This document shows positions 16,836-27,367 of a stretch of 41,076 nt of DNA, one piece after another. The notes under the pieces were generated by a model. That model made no database searches and was not told the DNA's origin. It saw only the letters and a program-made list of their open reading frames with translations. The first letter of the stretch is position 1, and every line of letters begins with the position of its first letter. Origin of the DNA: Alcaligenaceae bacterium (GTDB lineage Bacteria > Pseudomonadota > Gammaproteobacteria > Burkholderiales > Burkholderiaceae_B); contig JAJUFI010000007.1 in NCBI GenBank assembly GCA_029263795.1, forward strand, positions 1-41,076, read 5' to 3'. Both the position numbers and the translations under genes were made by a program.

Positions 16836-17591
16836 ATGCCCCAAATGCAGAACATCTGGCCCTACCCCGAATGGGTCGCGCACCGTGGTGCCGGCCGCGT
16901 CGCCCCGGAAAATACTCTTGCCGCCTTCCGTCTCGGTGCCTCACATGGTTTTCGAATGATGGAGTATGACGTCAAGCTCACGGCTGACGACGTCCCGATC
17001 CTGCTGCATGACGACACGCTGGATCGAACCTCCACAGGCAGTGGTCGTGCGGCAGATTTCCGCTTCGCCGAACTCGCCCGTCATGATTTCGGAGCATGGC
17101 ATTCCGCTGAATATTCCGGCGAACCCATTGCCACCCTGTACAGCATCGCTGCTTACACCCGCGCCAACGGTATACATAGCAATATAGAGATCAAACCAAC
17201 CACCGGAATGGAAACCCACACCGGTGAGCGCATAGCACTGCTGGCGAAACAGCTCTGGGAAGGCGCCGACCTTCCCCCCCTGCTCTCTTCCTTTTCCGAG
17301 CAGGCCCTGGCCGCCGCACGGGATACCGTGCCCGAACTGCCACGCGCACTGCTGATCGAAAAGGAATTGCCGCCCGACTGGCGCGAACGCGTCAGGTGGC
17401 TTGAGTGCCGTGGCCTGAATTTGAACGACCGTTATCTCACTCGGGAAATCGTTGAGCAGGTGCGCGATGCCGGCCTCAGCCTGGCTGTATGGACAGTCAA
17501 TGACCCGGCTCGCGCCCGTGAACTGCTTGGCTGGGGCTGCAATGCCATCATTACTGACGAAGTCGTCACCATGGCCCCCGGCCAGATCTGA
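16836..17591 (+). CDS. ugpQ: glycerophosphodiester phosphodiesterase
   Basis: 251 residues. It hydrolyses glycerophosphodiesters released from phospholipids to glycerol-3-phosphate and an alcohol. There is no signal peptide, so it is cytosolic like E. coli UgpQ. A TIM-barrel with all family motifs: AHRGAG (His16-Arg17), PENT (Glu25), EYDVKLTADDVPILLHDDTLDRTS (Glu43, Asp45, His58), NIEIKP, and LAVWTVND near the end. The chosen ATG at 16836 follows GGAG by 7 bases. It is followed after 12 bases by rlmJ. Confidence 0.93.
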   Translation: MPQMQNIWPYPEWVAHRGAGRVAPENTLAAFRLGASHGFRMMEYDVKLTADDVPILLHDDTLDRTSTGSGRAADFRFAELARHDFGAWHSAEYSGEPIATLYSIAAYTRANGIHSNIEIKPTTGMETHTGERIALLAKQLWEGADLPPLLSSFSEQALAAARDTVPELPRALLIEKELPPDWRERVRWLECRGLNLNDRYLTREIVEQVRDAGLSLAVWTVNDPARARELLGWGCNAIITDEVVTMAPGQI

Positions 17592-17603
17592 AGAGGGCAG
17601 AAC

Positions 17604-18557
17604 TTGTTCAGTTATCGCCACGCATTTCATGCCGGAAACCATGCAGATGTGCTCAAACACGCCATCCTGGTCCAGCTATTGCAGCATTCCAACTTAAAAG
17701 AGAACCCGTACTGGGTGATCGATACCCACGCTGGCGCGGGAATCTACGACCTGCAGGGTGAATGGGCAGCAGGCACCGCCAAGAGCCCGCGCGTCAAAGG
17801 GGTACATGCCGCACAGCAAGCTGAGCGCACACATTCCAAACCGGCCACGCCTGGGGCTGCCGAACAACGCCGTCCCGAATCCGCTGACGGAGTGATGAGG
17901 CTGCTTGCCGCCGAGAACCCTCCTGAGCTGGTGCAGCATTATCTGGAGGCTCTGAAGGCGTTCAATCCTCAAGGCGGCGTACGCTACTACCCCGGGTCTC
18001 CTTGGCTGGCTCTGGAAGCCATGCGGGACCGCGACCGCCTGCGCCTGTTCGAATTGCATCCGACTGAAATCGAGGTCCTGAAGCGCAATCTCACCCGACA
18101 CCCGCGCGGGCGCTCGCGCCAGGTCATGGTGATGCAGGCCGATGGTTTTGAGGGAATCAAAGCGCTGCTGCCACCCCCCACGCGGCGGGGCCTGGTGCTG
18201 ATCGACCCATCTTATGAAAACAAGCTGGACTATCGGCACACCTTGAATGCCGTGCAGGAAGGGCTGAAACGGTTCAGCACGGGCAGTTTTGCCGTGTGGT
18301 ATCCACTCGTCGCCCGGCGCGAGGTGCCGATGCTGACGCGCGCGCTGGAACAATTGGATGTCGTCTGGGTGCATGCCTCGCTGCAAGTCAAACGCCCCCC
18401 CACCAGCGGCCACGGCATGTATGGCTGCGGCATGTTCGTCATCAACCCGCCCTGGACCCTGCATGCATCGCTGGAACAAGCGCTGCCATGGCTGGTGCAG
18501 ACCCTGGGCCAGGACGACCGCGCGCAATCCAGGCTCACGCGCAGCAAGCGTAGTTGA
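17604..18557 (+). CDS. rlmJ: 23S rRNA (adenine2030-N6)-methyltransferase
   Basis: 317 residues. It methylates A2030 of 23S rRNA using S-adenosylmethionine. The hallmark N-terminus (M)FSYRHAFHAGNHADVLKH requires a TTG start at 17604, with GAGGG seven bases upstream. Other motifs are DTHAGAGIY (SAM loop), YYPGSPWLAL, LFELHP and the catalytic LIDPSYE, then WYPLV and GMFVINPPW. Two departures from E. coli RlmJ are an insertion of about 35 polar residues after the SAM loop (around 65-100), and DPSY instead of DPPY. The second change is, I believe, tolerated among betaproteobacterial relatives. Confidence 0.93.
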   Translation: MFSYRHAFHAGNHADVLKHAILVQLLQHSNLKENPYWVIDTHAGAGIYDLQGEWAAGTAKSPRVKGVHAAQQAERTHSKPATPGAAEQRRPESADGVMRLLAAENPPELVQHYLEALKAFNPQGGVRYYPGSPWLALEAMRDRDRLRLFELHPTEIEVLKRNLTRHPRGRSRQVMVMQADGFEGIKALLPPPTRRGLVLIDPSYENKLDYRHTLNAVQEGLKRFSTGSFAVWYPLVARREVPMLTRALEQLDVVWVHASLQVKRPPTSGHGMYGCGMFVINPPWTLHASLEQALPWLVQTLGQDDRAQSRLTRSKRS

Positions 18558-18591
18558 CCTAAACCAGGTTGCCCGCGGGCATTTCAGCCCG

Positions 18592-19326
18592 TCAGAAGAA
18601 GCTCTCGCCTTCCCGCAGGTAGCGCCACTTTCCCTGCGGGAGGTCGCCTAAAACGATGCGCCCCATGCGCACACGTTTCAGCCCCACCACCTTCAAGCCC
18701 ACAATTTCGCACATGCGGCGAATCTGGCGCTTCTTGCCCTCGCGCAGCACGAAGCGAAGCTGGTCTTCGTTCTGCCAATCCACTTCGGCGCGCTTCAGAG
18801 GCGCGCCATCCAGCGAGAGGCCAAAACGAAGCTTCTCCAGCCCATTGGGTACGATGCGCCCTTCCACCCGCACCAGGTACTCTTTCTCGATATCGCTGTC
18901 TTCCGCGATAAGCTGACGCGCAATACGCCCATCCTGTGTGAGAACCAGCAGCCCCTGGGAATCGATGTCCAGACGACCGGCAGGCGCCAGCCCCCTGAGA
19001 TGATTGGGGTCGAAAGCCTGGGGCTGCCGGGCAGGCCGATAAAGATTCTGTGGTGTGATCAGCGAGACAGCTTGCCGGTAACCGCCGTCGGAGCGATGAG
19101 AAACATAACCCACCGGCTTGTTGAGGATGATGGTGACACGGGAGGTCTGCCGTTGGCGCGCCTGCTTTTCCAGGGTGATCTTCTGATGTGGCCAGGCCTT
19201 GCTGCCAAGTTCGGAGACGATGACGCCATCCACACGCACCCAACCGCGTTCAATATAGGCGTCAGCCTCGCGTCGTGAGCACATGCCGCGTTCGGCCATG
19301 AGCTTCGAGATTCTTACTTTTTCCAT
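18592..19326 (-). CDS. RsuA-family rRNA pseudouridine synthase (RluF-like)
   Basis: 244 residues. An S4 RNA-binding domain (about 1-60, [30 protein letters not shown]) is followed by the RsuA/RluB/E/F catalytic domain. The catalytic Asp lies in [14 protein letters not shown], with [11 protein letters not shown] and the closing [18 protein letters not shown]. The S4 domain and RQIRRMCE block are most like RluF, which modifies U2604 of 23S rRNA, but the exact target cannot be fixed by eye. The ATG at 19324-19326 is preferred; another in-frame ATG lies three codons upstream. It is divergent from ubiC with almost no spacer, and convergent with rlmJ. Confidence 0.88.
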   Translation of the reverse strand: MEKVRISKLMAERGMCSRREADAYIERGWVRVDGVIVSELGSKAWPHQKITLEKQARQRQTSRVTIILNKPVGYVSHRSDGGYRQAVSLITPQNLYRPARQPQAFDPNHLRGLAPAGRLDIDSQGLLVLTQDGRIARQLIAEDSDIEKEYLVRVEGRIVPNGLEKLRFGLSLDGAPLKRAEVDWQNEDQLRFVLREGKKRQIRRMCEIVGLKVVGLKRVRMGRIVLGDLPQGKWRYLREGESFF

Positions 19327-19349
19327 GGGCAGCATTGTATGTCTTTAGC

Positions 19350-19355
19350 GATAAT
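19350..19355 (+). promoter_or_regulatory. -10 element of ubiC, very close to the start codon
   Basis: GATAAT ends 6 bases before the ubiC ATG. If used, transcription would begin at or beside the ATG, giving a leaderless or near-leaderless message. No -35 hexamer is evident. Confidence 0.4.
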
Positions 19356-19361
19356 ACGCGC

Positions 19362-19931
19362 ATGGAAATTACACCCGGCAGATTCAGCGGCTGGCAGCTT
19401 GCCGCACCCCCTTCCCTCACTTCGCATCAGAAATTCTGGCTGTTCCGCCCCAACGCGCTGACCGCGGGCCTGCGTCAGTTGGGCGAGGTCAAGCTCAGGG
19501 TTGTCAGAGAGAAAGTCGATAGCCTGCGTACACAAGAGGCCTGGATGCTCGGCCGACCAGCTCAGAGCGAAATCTGGCTGCGCGAAATATGCATGAGCAT
19601 AAATGGCACTGACTGCGTGTTTGCAAGAAGTTTCACGCCATTGGCGGCCTCCCACGGCCTTTGGCAAGGCATGCGTCGCCTGCGCACCAGGCCACTTGCG
19701 GACATGCTTTATCACGACCCTCAGATCCTGCGCTCTCGCTTCTTTGTTGCGCGGCTGAAGCGTCAGATTCCGCTTTACCGTTCCATGTCTCTGCACTTTG
19801 AGGAGCACTGCCCGCCACCGACTTCGGTGCTCGCACGGTGTTCGATATTCTGGCGGCAGGGCCAGCCGCTTCTGGTGGCCGAGGCCTTCCTGCCTGAGTT
19901 CTGGGCCATGGCGGGAACGGCACGGCCGTGA
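19362..19931 (+). CDS. ubiC: chorismate lyase
   Basis: 189 residues. It splits chorismate into 4-hydroxybenzoate and pyruvate, the first committed step of ubiquinone synthesis. Family features include LTAGLRQLGEVKLRVV, EIWLREICMSI, FARSFTPL, and the C-terminal AEAFLPEFW that carries the catalytic Glu. The ATG at 19362 is chosen because a -10-like GATAAT lies immediately before it; no ribosome site is visible. There is no ubiA neighbour here. Longer than E. coli UbiC (165), which is common in betaproteobacteria. Confidence 0.87.
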   Translation: MEITPGRFSGWQLAAPPSLTSHQKFWLFRPNALTAGLRQLGEVKLRVVREKVDSLRTQEAWMLGRPAQSEIWLREICMSINGTDCVFARSFTPLAASHGLWQGMRRLRTRPLADMLYHDPQILRSRFFVARLKRQIPLYRSMSLHFEEHCPPPTSVLARCSIFWRQGQPLLVAEAFLPEFWAMAGTARP

Positions 19932-20049
19932 AGCCGCATAGCCCGGCGGCCACGCTCCGTGTTCCCCGGTCATGCGCCGATACGGCCTGGTGAACGCAAA
20001 GGCTGCGTGTTCGGTGGGCACTTGCGGCCATGCCCGGGGAAGGCCAGTG
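19932..20049. other. short convergent gap between ubiC and the PII gene
   Basis: 118 bases. I see no gene, no strong hairpin with a U-run and no repeat. Confidence 0.4.
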
Positions 20050-21671
<1,622 letters not shown>

Positions 21672-21780
21672 GGCTTTGTGACGGACGTATTCTGCCTGCT
21701 GGCGAACCGGCGCCTGCCCGTAAGGCCCCCGGATCTGATGAAAAATCCTCTAAATATACCGTAGAGAAAGCCTGGTCCTT

Positions 21781-21786
21781 TATAAT
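21781..21786 (+). promoter_or_regulatory. -10 element of argH
   Basis: A perfect TATAAT ends 9 bases before the argH ATG. Transcription would start within a few bases of the start codon, giving a near-leaderless message. The -35 region (around 21756-21763) is weak. Confidence 0.6.
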
Positions 21787-21795
21787 CGCCGCACT

Positions 21796-23217
21796 ATGTC
21801 GAACCAAACTCCAAACTCCGCACAAGATCAGTTCGCCAACAAGGCGCAGGCTTGGTCCGCCCGGTTCTCTGAGCCGGTCTCCGATCTCGTCAAGCGCTAT
21901 ACGGCCTCCGTCAATTTCGACAAACGCATGGCGCGTTTCGATATACAGGGTTCGCTTGCCCATGCAGAAATGCTTGCGGCTGTTGGCGTTATTACCGATG
22001 AAGACCGCGCAGCCATCGAGCGTGGCATGAGCCAGATTCTGCGCGAAGTCGAAGAAGGCAGCTTCACTTGGTCGCTCGACCTGGAAGACGTCCATCTGAA
22101 CATTGAAAAACGCCTGGTGGAACTGGTCGGCGATGCCGGCAAGCGCTTGCATACTGGGCGTTCCCGCAACGACCAGGTGGCCACCGACATCCGCCTGTGG
22201 CTGCGCAATGAAATCGACATCGCCATCGGCCTGCTGCAGCAACTGCGCCACGGCCTGGCAAGCGTCGCGCTGGAACATGCGGCCACCATCATGCCCGGCT
22301 TCACCCATCTGCAGGTGGCTCAGCCGGTCACTTTCGGGCACCATTTGCTGGCTTATGCGGAAATGTTCGGTCGCGACGCCGAACGCTTGGCCGACTGCCG
22401 TAAGCGCGTGAACCGCCTGCCCCTCGGTGCGGCGGCCCTTGCTGGCACTTCCTTCCCCATCGACCGCGAACGAGTGGCGCGTTCGCTCGGTTTTGAAAGC
22501 GTCTGCCGTAATTCCCTTGATGCCGTTTCCGACCGTGATTTCGCTATCGAGTTCTGCGCATCGGCGGCACTCATCATGACCCACATCTCCCGCCTGTCGG
22601 AAGAGCTGGTGCTGTGGATGAGCCCGCGTGTCGGCTTCATTGACCTGGCAGACCGCTTCTGCACGGGCAGCTCCATCATGCCCCAGAAGAAGAATCCCGA
22701 CGTGCCCGAGCTGGCACGCGGCAAGACCGGGCGTGTGAACGGCCACCTGATCGCCCTGCTCACGCTCATGAAGGGTCAACCACTGGCCTATAACAAAGAC
22801 AACCAGGAAGACAAGGAAGGCCTGTTTGATGCGGCTGACACCATCCGCGACACGCTCACCATCTTCGTCGACATGATTCCCGGCATACGGGTCAAGCCCG
22901 AAGCCATGCGCGCAGCTGCCTTGCAAGGCTACGCCACGGCAACTGATCTGGCCGACTACCTAGTCAAGAAAGGCCTGCCCTTCCGCGATGCCCATGAAAC
23001 GGTGGCCCACGCAGTGCGAGTGTGTGAAGAACGTGGCTGCGACCTGGCTGATCTCACGCTGGCGGAATTGCAGCAATTCCACCCCGCCATCGAATCAGAC
23101 ATACACGAAGTACTGACGCTGGAAGGCAGCGTCGCAGCGCGCAAGCACATCGGCGGCACAGCGCCCGACCGTGTGCGGGAAGAAGCTCAGCGCATCCTGG
23201 CCGAATCTCAAGGCTAA
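21796..23217 (+). CDS. argH: argininosuccinate lyase
   Basis: 473 residues. It splits argininosuccinate into arginine and fumarate, the last step of arginine synthesis. The fumarase/aspartase signature [11 protein letters not shown] is intact, with [17 protein letters not shown] near the front, [13 protein letters not shown] near the end and catalytic [13 protein letters not shown] in the middle. The ATG at 21796 is the only sensible start; no Shine-Dalgarno sequence precedes it and TATAAT lies nine bases upstream. A strong terminator follows. The gene stands alone, as usual in betaproteobacteria. Confidence 0.97.
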   Translation: MSNQTPNSAQDQFANKAQAWSARFSEPVSDLVKRYTASVNFDKRMARFDIQGSLAHAEMLAAVGVITDEDRAAIERGMSQILREVEEGSFTWSLDLEDVHLNIEKRLVELVGDAGKRLHTGRSRNDQVATDIRLWLRNEIDIAIGLLQQLRHGLASVALEHAATIMPGFTHLQVAQPVTFGHHLLAYAEMFGRDAERLADCRKRVNRLPLGAAALAGTSFPIDRERVARSLGFESVCRNSLDAVSDRDFAIEFCASAALIMTHISRLSEELVLWMSPRVGFIDLADRFCTGSSIMPQKKNPDVPELARGKTGRVNGHLIALLTLMKGQPLAYNKDNQEDKEGLFDAADTIRDTLTIFVDMIPGIRVKPEAMRAAALQGYATATDLADYLVKKGLPFRDAHETVAHAVRVCEERGCDLADLTLAELQQFHPAIESDIHEVLTLEGSVAARKHIGGTAPDRVREEAQRILAESQG

Positions 23218-23261
23218 CCCCGCAGGAAAGTCAGCCTGCCTTCAATCAGCCGCTGAAATGC

Positions 23262-23300
23262 ATCTGGCCCCGTGTATCGCGGGGCCAGATTTTTTTCTTC
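23262..23300 (+). terminator. Rho-independent terminator after argH
   Basis: ATCTGGCCCCG and CGGGGCCAGAT form an 11-bp perfect stem with a 7-base loop, followed directly by seven T bases. This is the clearest terminator of the window, 45 bases after the argH stop. Confidence 0.93.
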
Positions 23301-23351
23301 ATTGCGAAAGTTGCCGCGGCACCGGGGGCACGGCACCCAACGCGGGCAACT

Positions 23352-24719
23352 TTACTGCGCCGCGCTTTCCTCCACTTCGGCCACTTCCTCAACCGGCAAG
23401 GCATGTCCGGACCCAAACACGGCTATTGATTCCACATGCCCGGTGTGCGGGAACATATTCACCACCCCTGCCGCCAACAATTCATATCCGCCCTTGTGCT
23501 TCATGATGGCGGCGTCCCGGGCGAGGGTTGCAGGGTTGCACGATACGTAGACAATGCGCCCAGGGCGTTTTTCGTCAGCCAGAGCGGACAGCGCTCGCGC
23601 CACTGCTTCAGCACCCTCACGGGGAGGGTCAATCAATATGCGGTCAAAATGCCCGAGCTCACGCAGCCAGGCCACATCGACCTCAAACAGATTCAAAGTG
23701 GCGAAACTGGTTTTTTCCCTCAACCCATGTGCCGACGCACCTTCCAGAGCTCTAGAGGTCAGGGTGCTGCTACCCTCGATTCCGACGACTGCCCTGGCGC
23801 GGGTCGCAAGTGGCAGCGTGAAATTGCCCAAACCGCAGAACAGGTCAGCCACGCGGTGTTCCGGCTCAACTTGCAGCAAGGAGATTGCGCGCGCAACCAG
23901 GCTGCGATTGATATGGTGATTGACCTGTGTGAAGTCCGTCGGGCGATATTGCATGCGCAACCCAAAATCCGGCAAGGTGTAAGCTAGGCGGCCTTCATCA
24001 GAAGGGTTGAGCAAATGGATGCTGTCCGGGCCCTTGGGTTGCAGCCACCACGACACATTCCAGCGCTCTCCGAAGGCACGAAGGATGTCGATGTCTTTGG
24101 CGGTGAGGGGTTCCATATGACGCAGCACCAGCGCGGTGGTCTGGTCGCCAACAGCCACTTCAATCTGCGGAATGCGATCGGGCGTGGACAATGACTCCAC
24201 CATTCTGCGCAAGGGCACCAGCATGTCGGAAACATGGCGCGGCATGACATGACACTCCGACATGTCGGCGACGTAGCTGCTGTGTCTTTCACGGAAACCG
24301 ACCAGCACACCACCCTTACGTGGCACCAGACGCACCGACAGCCGGGCGCGGTAGCGGTAGCCCCAGGTCGGCCCGTACATGGGTGGAAGTACGGTTGCCG
24401 GCTTGAGCTTGCCAATGTGGCCGAAAGCATCCTCCAGCACACGCTGCTTCACGGCTACCTGGGCCCGGGCATCGAGATGCTGCATGGCACAGCCACCACA
24501 GACGCCAAAGTGGGGGCAGCGTGGTTCCACCCTCTGGGACGAAGCGCGCAGCACCCTTTCGGTACGTGCCTTTTCGTAGGAAGGTTTGCGTCTAACTATG
24601 GTGGCTTCGACGCGTTCGCCCGGCAACGCACCCTCGACAAAAACCACCTTGCCATCACGGTGCGCAACGCCCCGCGCTTCGAGGTCGAGCGACTCGATGT
24701 CCAATACTTCTACACTCAT
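23352..24719 (-). CDS. rlmD: 23S rRNA (uracil1939-C5)-methyltransferase
   Basis: 455 residues. It makes m5U1939 in 23S rRNA. An N-terminal TRAM domain (about 1-58) is followed by iron-sulfur cluster ligands Cys68, Cys74 and Cys77 ([10 protein letters not shown]) and Cys156. Then come the FTQVN motif, the SAM loop [21 protein letters not shown], and the nucleophile Cys394 in [10 protein letters not shown]. The C-terminal tail of about 15 acidic residues is extra. The ATG at 24717-24719 has no strong ribosome site. In many Burkholderiales this gene stands close to the nlpD–rpoS block; here it is separated from nlpD by two other genes. Confidence 0.95.
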   Translation of the reverse strand: MSVEVLDIESLDLEARGVAHRDGKVVFVEGALPGERVEATIVRRKPSYEKARTERVLRASSQRVEPRCPHFGVCGGCAMQHLDARAQVAVKQRVLEDAFGHIGKLKPATVLPPMYGPTWGYRYRARLSVRLVPRKGGVLVGFRERHSSYVADMSECHVMPRHVSDMLVPLRRMVESLSTPDRIPQIEVAVGDQTTALVLRHMEPLTAKDIDILRAFGERWNVSWWLQPKGPDSIHLLNPSDEGRLAYTLPDFGLRMQYRPTDFTQVNHHINRSLVARAISLLQVEPEHRVADLFCGLGNFTLPLATRARAVVGIEGSSTLTSRALEGASAHGLREKTSFATLNLFEVDVAWLRELGHFDRILIDPPREGAEAVARALSALADEKRPGRIVYVSCNPATLARDAAIMKHKGGYELLAAGVVNMFPHTGHVESIAVFGSGHALPVEEVAEVEESAAQ

Positions 24720-24991
24720 GATTGGGGGAACATTCTGGGAAGTGCCGCAATTTTACCCGTACGAATCCCTCTCTGCCGGAGCCATCCGCAAGAAATAGTC
24801 CAAGGGACTGCGCAAAAAAACAGCCTGTTGGGCAACACAAACGAAAACACCCCGAAGGTCTGGAAGGGGAAATCCAGCAATTCGAGGTGTTTTCAATACC
24901 AGCTTACCTTTGAGGCCTATGCGGCCCTTTTCGTTTCCGCCCCCGACAGCACGAATGAGGTATCAGGAGGGAATGCGCGGCCGGCTGCTTC
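24720..24991. other. intergenic region between rlmD and the His-rich protein gene
   Basis: 272 bases with no supported gene. It contains a compound dyad: outer arms GAAAACACC (24843-24851) and GGTGTTTTC (24886-24894), inner arms CTGGA (24860-24864) and TCCAG (24873-24877). On the minus strand this could fold as a gene-end structure or lie in the rlmD leader. Nothing else stands out. Confidence 0.5.
24843..24894. repeat. compound inverted repeat between two minus-strand genes
   Basis: A perfect 9-bp outer stem encloses a 5-bp inner stem. The T-rich outer arm falls at the end on the plus strand. Function unknown; it could be a terminator of the upstream gene or a leader structure of rlmD. Confidence 0.4.
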
Positions 24992-25663
24992 TCAGGAGGC
25001 TCGGGTCGCCTGGCGTTCCGAGCGCGCAGATTCCCGCTGCTTCACCCTTTCTTCCCGCTTTTCGGCCCTTTTTTCGGCTTGCTCCGCCTTTTCCTTCAGG
25101 TGGGCAGTGACCCGTGCCTGCTGGCTGGAGTCCAGCGCATTCCATACAGCCAACCACTTTTCGTCGATCTGACGGCGCTCGGCGGCCAGTTTGGCACGAC
25201 GTTCTTCACCCTGTTTGAGCGCCTGCTCCGGATTAAAGGCATCGCTCTTGAAGAGTTCCGCACGGCTCTCTCGCGCCACCTTGATACGTTCCTTGCGCTC
25301 CTGACGCAATTCCCGTCCTGCCTTGCGGGCGTCTTCCACCAGCTTCAGCTGCTGTTCGTTGAGCCCCATACCGTCAACAAAATCCCGGCTGACAATGCCG
25401 TACCCAGGAATGATCAGACCAGCCCGCTGGAACTGTGCCCCATGATGGCGATGCATGCCCTTGCCCCCATGGTGTCCGAATTTGTGGAAGCCGTGATGAC
25501 CATGCTGGAAACCGTGGTGGCCGTGATGGCCTTGGTGCTGGGCTGCACGATCATGGATGCGTGACTGCGGTGCGGAATCGCTCGCATAAACCGCACCTGT
25601 TGCCGCCAGGGCGGCGCCGAGAATGGCCAGTTTGATACCTTTGGCTGAGATGTTCTTTGTCAT
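24992..25663 (-). CDS. periplasmic Spy/CpxP-like protein with histidine-rich N-terminal region
   Basis: 223 residues. A signal peptide (about 1-27, IKLAILGAALAATGAVYA) is followed by a stretch with 15 histidines between residues 37 and 74 (repeated HHG and GHHG units). The remainder is helical and highly charged, with LNEQQLKLVEDARKAGRELR like the LTxxQ helix of Spy/CpxP chaperones. It ends in a Lys/Arg/Glu-rich coiled segment (about 185-220). A periplasmic chaperone or metal-binding stress protein is likely; the metal is unknown. The ribosome site AAGGAA is good. It follows the exonuclease gene by about 100 bases and may be separately transcribed. Confidence 0.75.
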   Translation of the reverse strand: MTKNISAKGIKLAILGAALAATGAVYASDSAPQSRIHDRAAQHQGHHGHHGFQHGHHGFHKFGHHGGKGMHRHHGAQFQRAGLIIPGYGIVSRDFVDGMGLNEQQLKLVEDARKAGRELRQERKERIKVARESRAELFKSDAFNPEQALKQGEERRAKLAAERRQIDEKWLAVWNALDSSQQARVTAHLKEKAEQAEKRAEKREERVKQRESARSERQATRAS

Positions 25664-25764
25664 GGCAGTTCCTTCTTTAATGCGCCGTTTGGCTTGGAGA
25701 CTGCATTTTGCGCCCGCAGCGATTTCTTCCTTGTTTCGCTGAAGGACGCGATTCTTTCAGGCAG

Positions 25765-26556
25765 TTACAGTGGCGACGGAGTGTCGTTCCAGACCTGAAG
25801 GTATTCCTGCCAATGTTTGCCCTGCGTCTGCAATAGGGAGCTGCGCACCAGCTCCACTTCTGCTTCATAAGCATCGCGGTCCAGCTCGCCGCGCATGAGG
25901 CGGAAACGACAGTACACGAGCCAGGTGTTGACGACATCGGTTTCGCAGTAGGCACGGACTTCCGTTCGGCGGCCTTCTGACCACGCTTTCCATACCTGGC
26001 TGCCATCCATGCCCATCTTCCCTGGAAAGCCGCACAGCTTGGCGAGATCATCGAGCGGTGCATTGGCCCGACCGTTGTACTTGGCGAGCAGGTCCATGAG
26101 ATCGATATGTCTCAGGTGATAACGACCAATGTAATTGTTGAACTTGAAGTCGCGATCATCGTCACCCAGATCCCAGTAACGGGCAGCCTGCACACCATGA
26201 ATCAGGCAGCGGTAATGCAGGACCGGCAGATCAAAGCCTGAGCCATTCCAGCTGATGAGGCGCGGCGTGTAGCGTTCGATGGTCTTGAAAAAACCATTCA
26301 GCAGTACCGGCTCCGGGTCGTCTTCCGTGCCCAGCGAACGCACCCGGAACCCGTTGTCATCCCGGAAGACGCAGGCTATGGCAGCAACCTTATGCAGATG
26401 CAGAGGCAGAAAATCGTTGCCATGAGACTCGCGCCGGGAAGCCAGCGCGAGTTCTATGACTGCTGAATCTTCCAGGCCTTGCCATTCCGGGTTCAGCGTA
26501 CGCAGGGCGCGGGCGTCAGGAATGGTTTCGAGGTCGAAGACCAGGCAGGGAATCAT
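25765..26556 (-). CDS. PolB-like 3'-5' exonuclease (DEDDy family)
   Basis: 263 residues. A stand-alone 3'-5' exonuclease domain related to the proofreading domain of B-family DNA polymerases. Exo I is LVFDLETIPD (Asp8, Glu10), exo II is LISWNGSGFDLPVLHYR, and exo III is YCETDVVNTWLVY with the tyrosine-type signature. The HKVAAIACVFRD segment is common in bacterial members annotated as predicted 3'-5' exonuclease. Its ATG overlaps the nlpD stop by four bases (ATGA), so it is coupled to nlpD. The exact substrate is not known for this family. Confidence 0.85.
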   Translation of the reverse strand: MIPCLVFDLETIPDARALRTLNPEWQGLEDSAVIELALASRRESHGNDFLPLHLHKVAAIACVFRDDNGFRVRSLGTEDDPEPVLLNGFFKTIERYTPRLISWNGSGFDLPVLHYRCLIHGVQAARYWDLGDDDRDFKFNNYIGRYHLRHIDLMDLLAKYNGRANAPLDDLAKLCGFPGKMGMDGSQVWKAWSEGRRTEVRAYCETDVVNTWLVYCRFRLMRGELDRDAYEAEVELVRSSLLQTQGKHWQEYLQVWNDTPSPL

Positions 26557-27353
26557 CGCTGCGGGAGGTAGGATAAGGGGTTGACCGGCTCTCCGCGACG
26601 TCGGATCTCGAAGTGCAGGCGTGGTGAAGTGGTATCTGTCTGCCCCAACAAGGCAATTCGAGCTCCTTTCTTCACGGAGTCGCCCGTCTTCACCAGCAAC
26701 TGCTGGTTATGCGCGTATGCCGTGATGAAGCCGTCCGAATGCCCCAAAAGCACCAGATTGCCCAGACCGCGTACACCGTTGCCCGCGTACATGACCGTGC
26801 CGTCAGCTGCGGCCACGACAGGGTCGCCGGGCTTGCCTTCGATGTCTATACCCTTGGTGTTCTTGTTGAAGCCCTGGATGATCTTCCCGGATGCCGGCCA
26901 GCCCCATTTGATAAGGTTGGCGTCATTTGCACGGGCAGCGGTGGTCGCCGCCGGAGGCGTGACAGGCGTGGCAACAGGCGCGGGGGCGGCAGTTGCAGGA
27001 CCACCGCTGGTAGCAGGCTGCGAGGGCACAGGTGTACCGCTGTCGAGCCTCAGAACCTGGCCGATGCGCAGCTGGGTGGGGTCACTGATTTTGTTCAGAC
27101 GCGCCAGAGTGGCGACGTCAGTTCCGTGCGCCTGAGCGATTTTGTACAGTGTGTCGCCGGCGCGCACGGTGTACGTGCCCGTGGCAGCGCCCTGCTGTTT
27201 CCCCGCTGAAGACATGTCGGTGACCGGCGCCCGGGAACCGGAGGTTCCACAACCGGCCAGCACGGCCAGTACGCCAAGGGCCATCAGGGCTTGTCTTGAA
27301 TAGCGGACCAATGAACCGGTCAGTGGACGGGCAATGCGATACCCTCCGTGCAT
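26553..27353 (-). CDS. nlpD: lipoprotein NlpD-like, LysM and degenerate M23 domains
   Basis: 266 residues. The lipobox VLAGC gives a lipidated Cys35 after a hydrophobic signal. LysM domain at about 61-104 (YTVRAGDTLYKIAQAHGTD…LRIGQVLRL), then a Pro/Ala/Thr-rich linker (105-145) and a LytM domain (about 152-262). The first zinc ligand is absent (KGIDI in place of HxGxD), as in NlpD/EnvC proteins that activate cell-wall amidases at the division site rather than cut the wall. A good ribosome site (AGGAGAG) precedes the ATG. It follows pcm after 14 bases. No rpoS follows it, unlike many relatives. Confidence 0.92.
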   Translation of the reverse strand: MHGGYRIARPLTGSLVRYSRQALMALGVLAVLAGCGTSGSRAPVTDMSSAGKQQGAATGTYTVRAGDTLYKIAQAHGTDVATLARLNKISDPTQLRIGQVLRLDSGTPVPSQPATSGGPATAAPAPVATPVTPPAATTAARANDANLIKWGWPASGKIIQGFNKNTKGIDIEGKPGDPVVAAADGTVMYAGNGVRGLGNLVLLGHSDGFITAYAHNQQLLVKTGDSVKKGARIALLGQTDTTSPRLHFEIRRRGEPVNPLSYLPQR

Positions 27354-27367
27354 AAGACTCTCCTAAA

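Noticed and set aside
25756-25770. TTTCAGGCAGTTA, a partial match to a DNA uptake sequence
   Set aside because: Only nine core bases match and it lies in native DNA without a partner; a chance match of this length is plausible.
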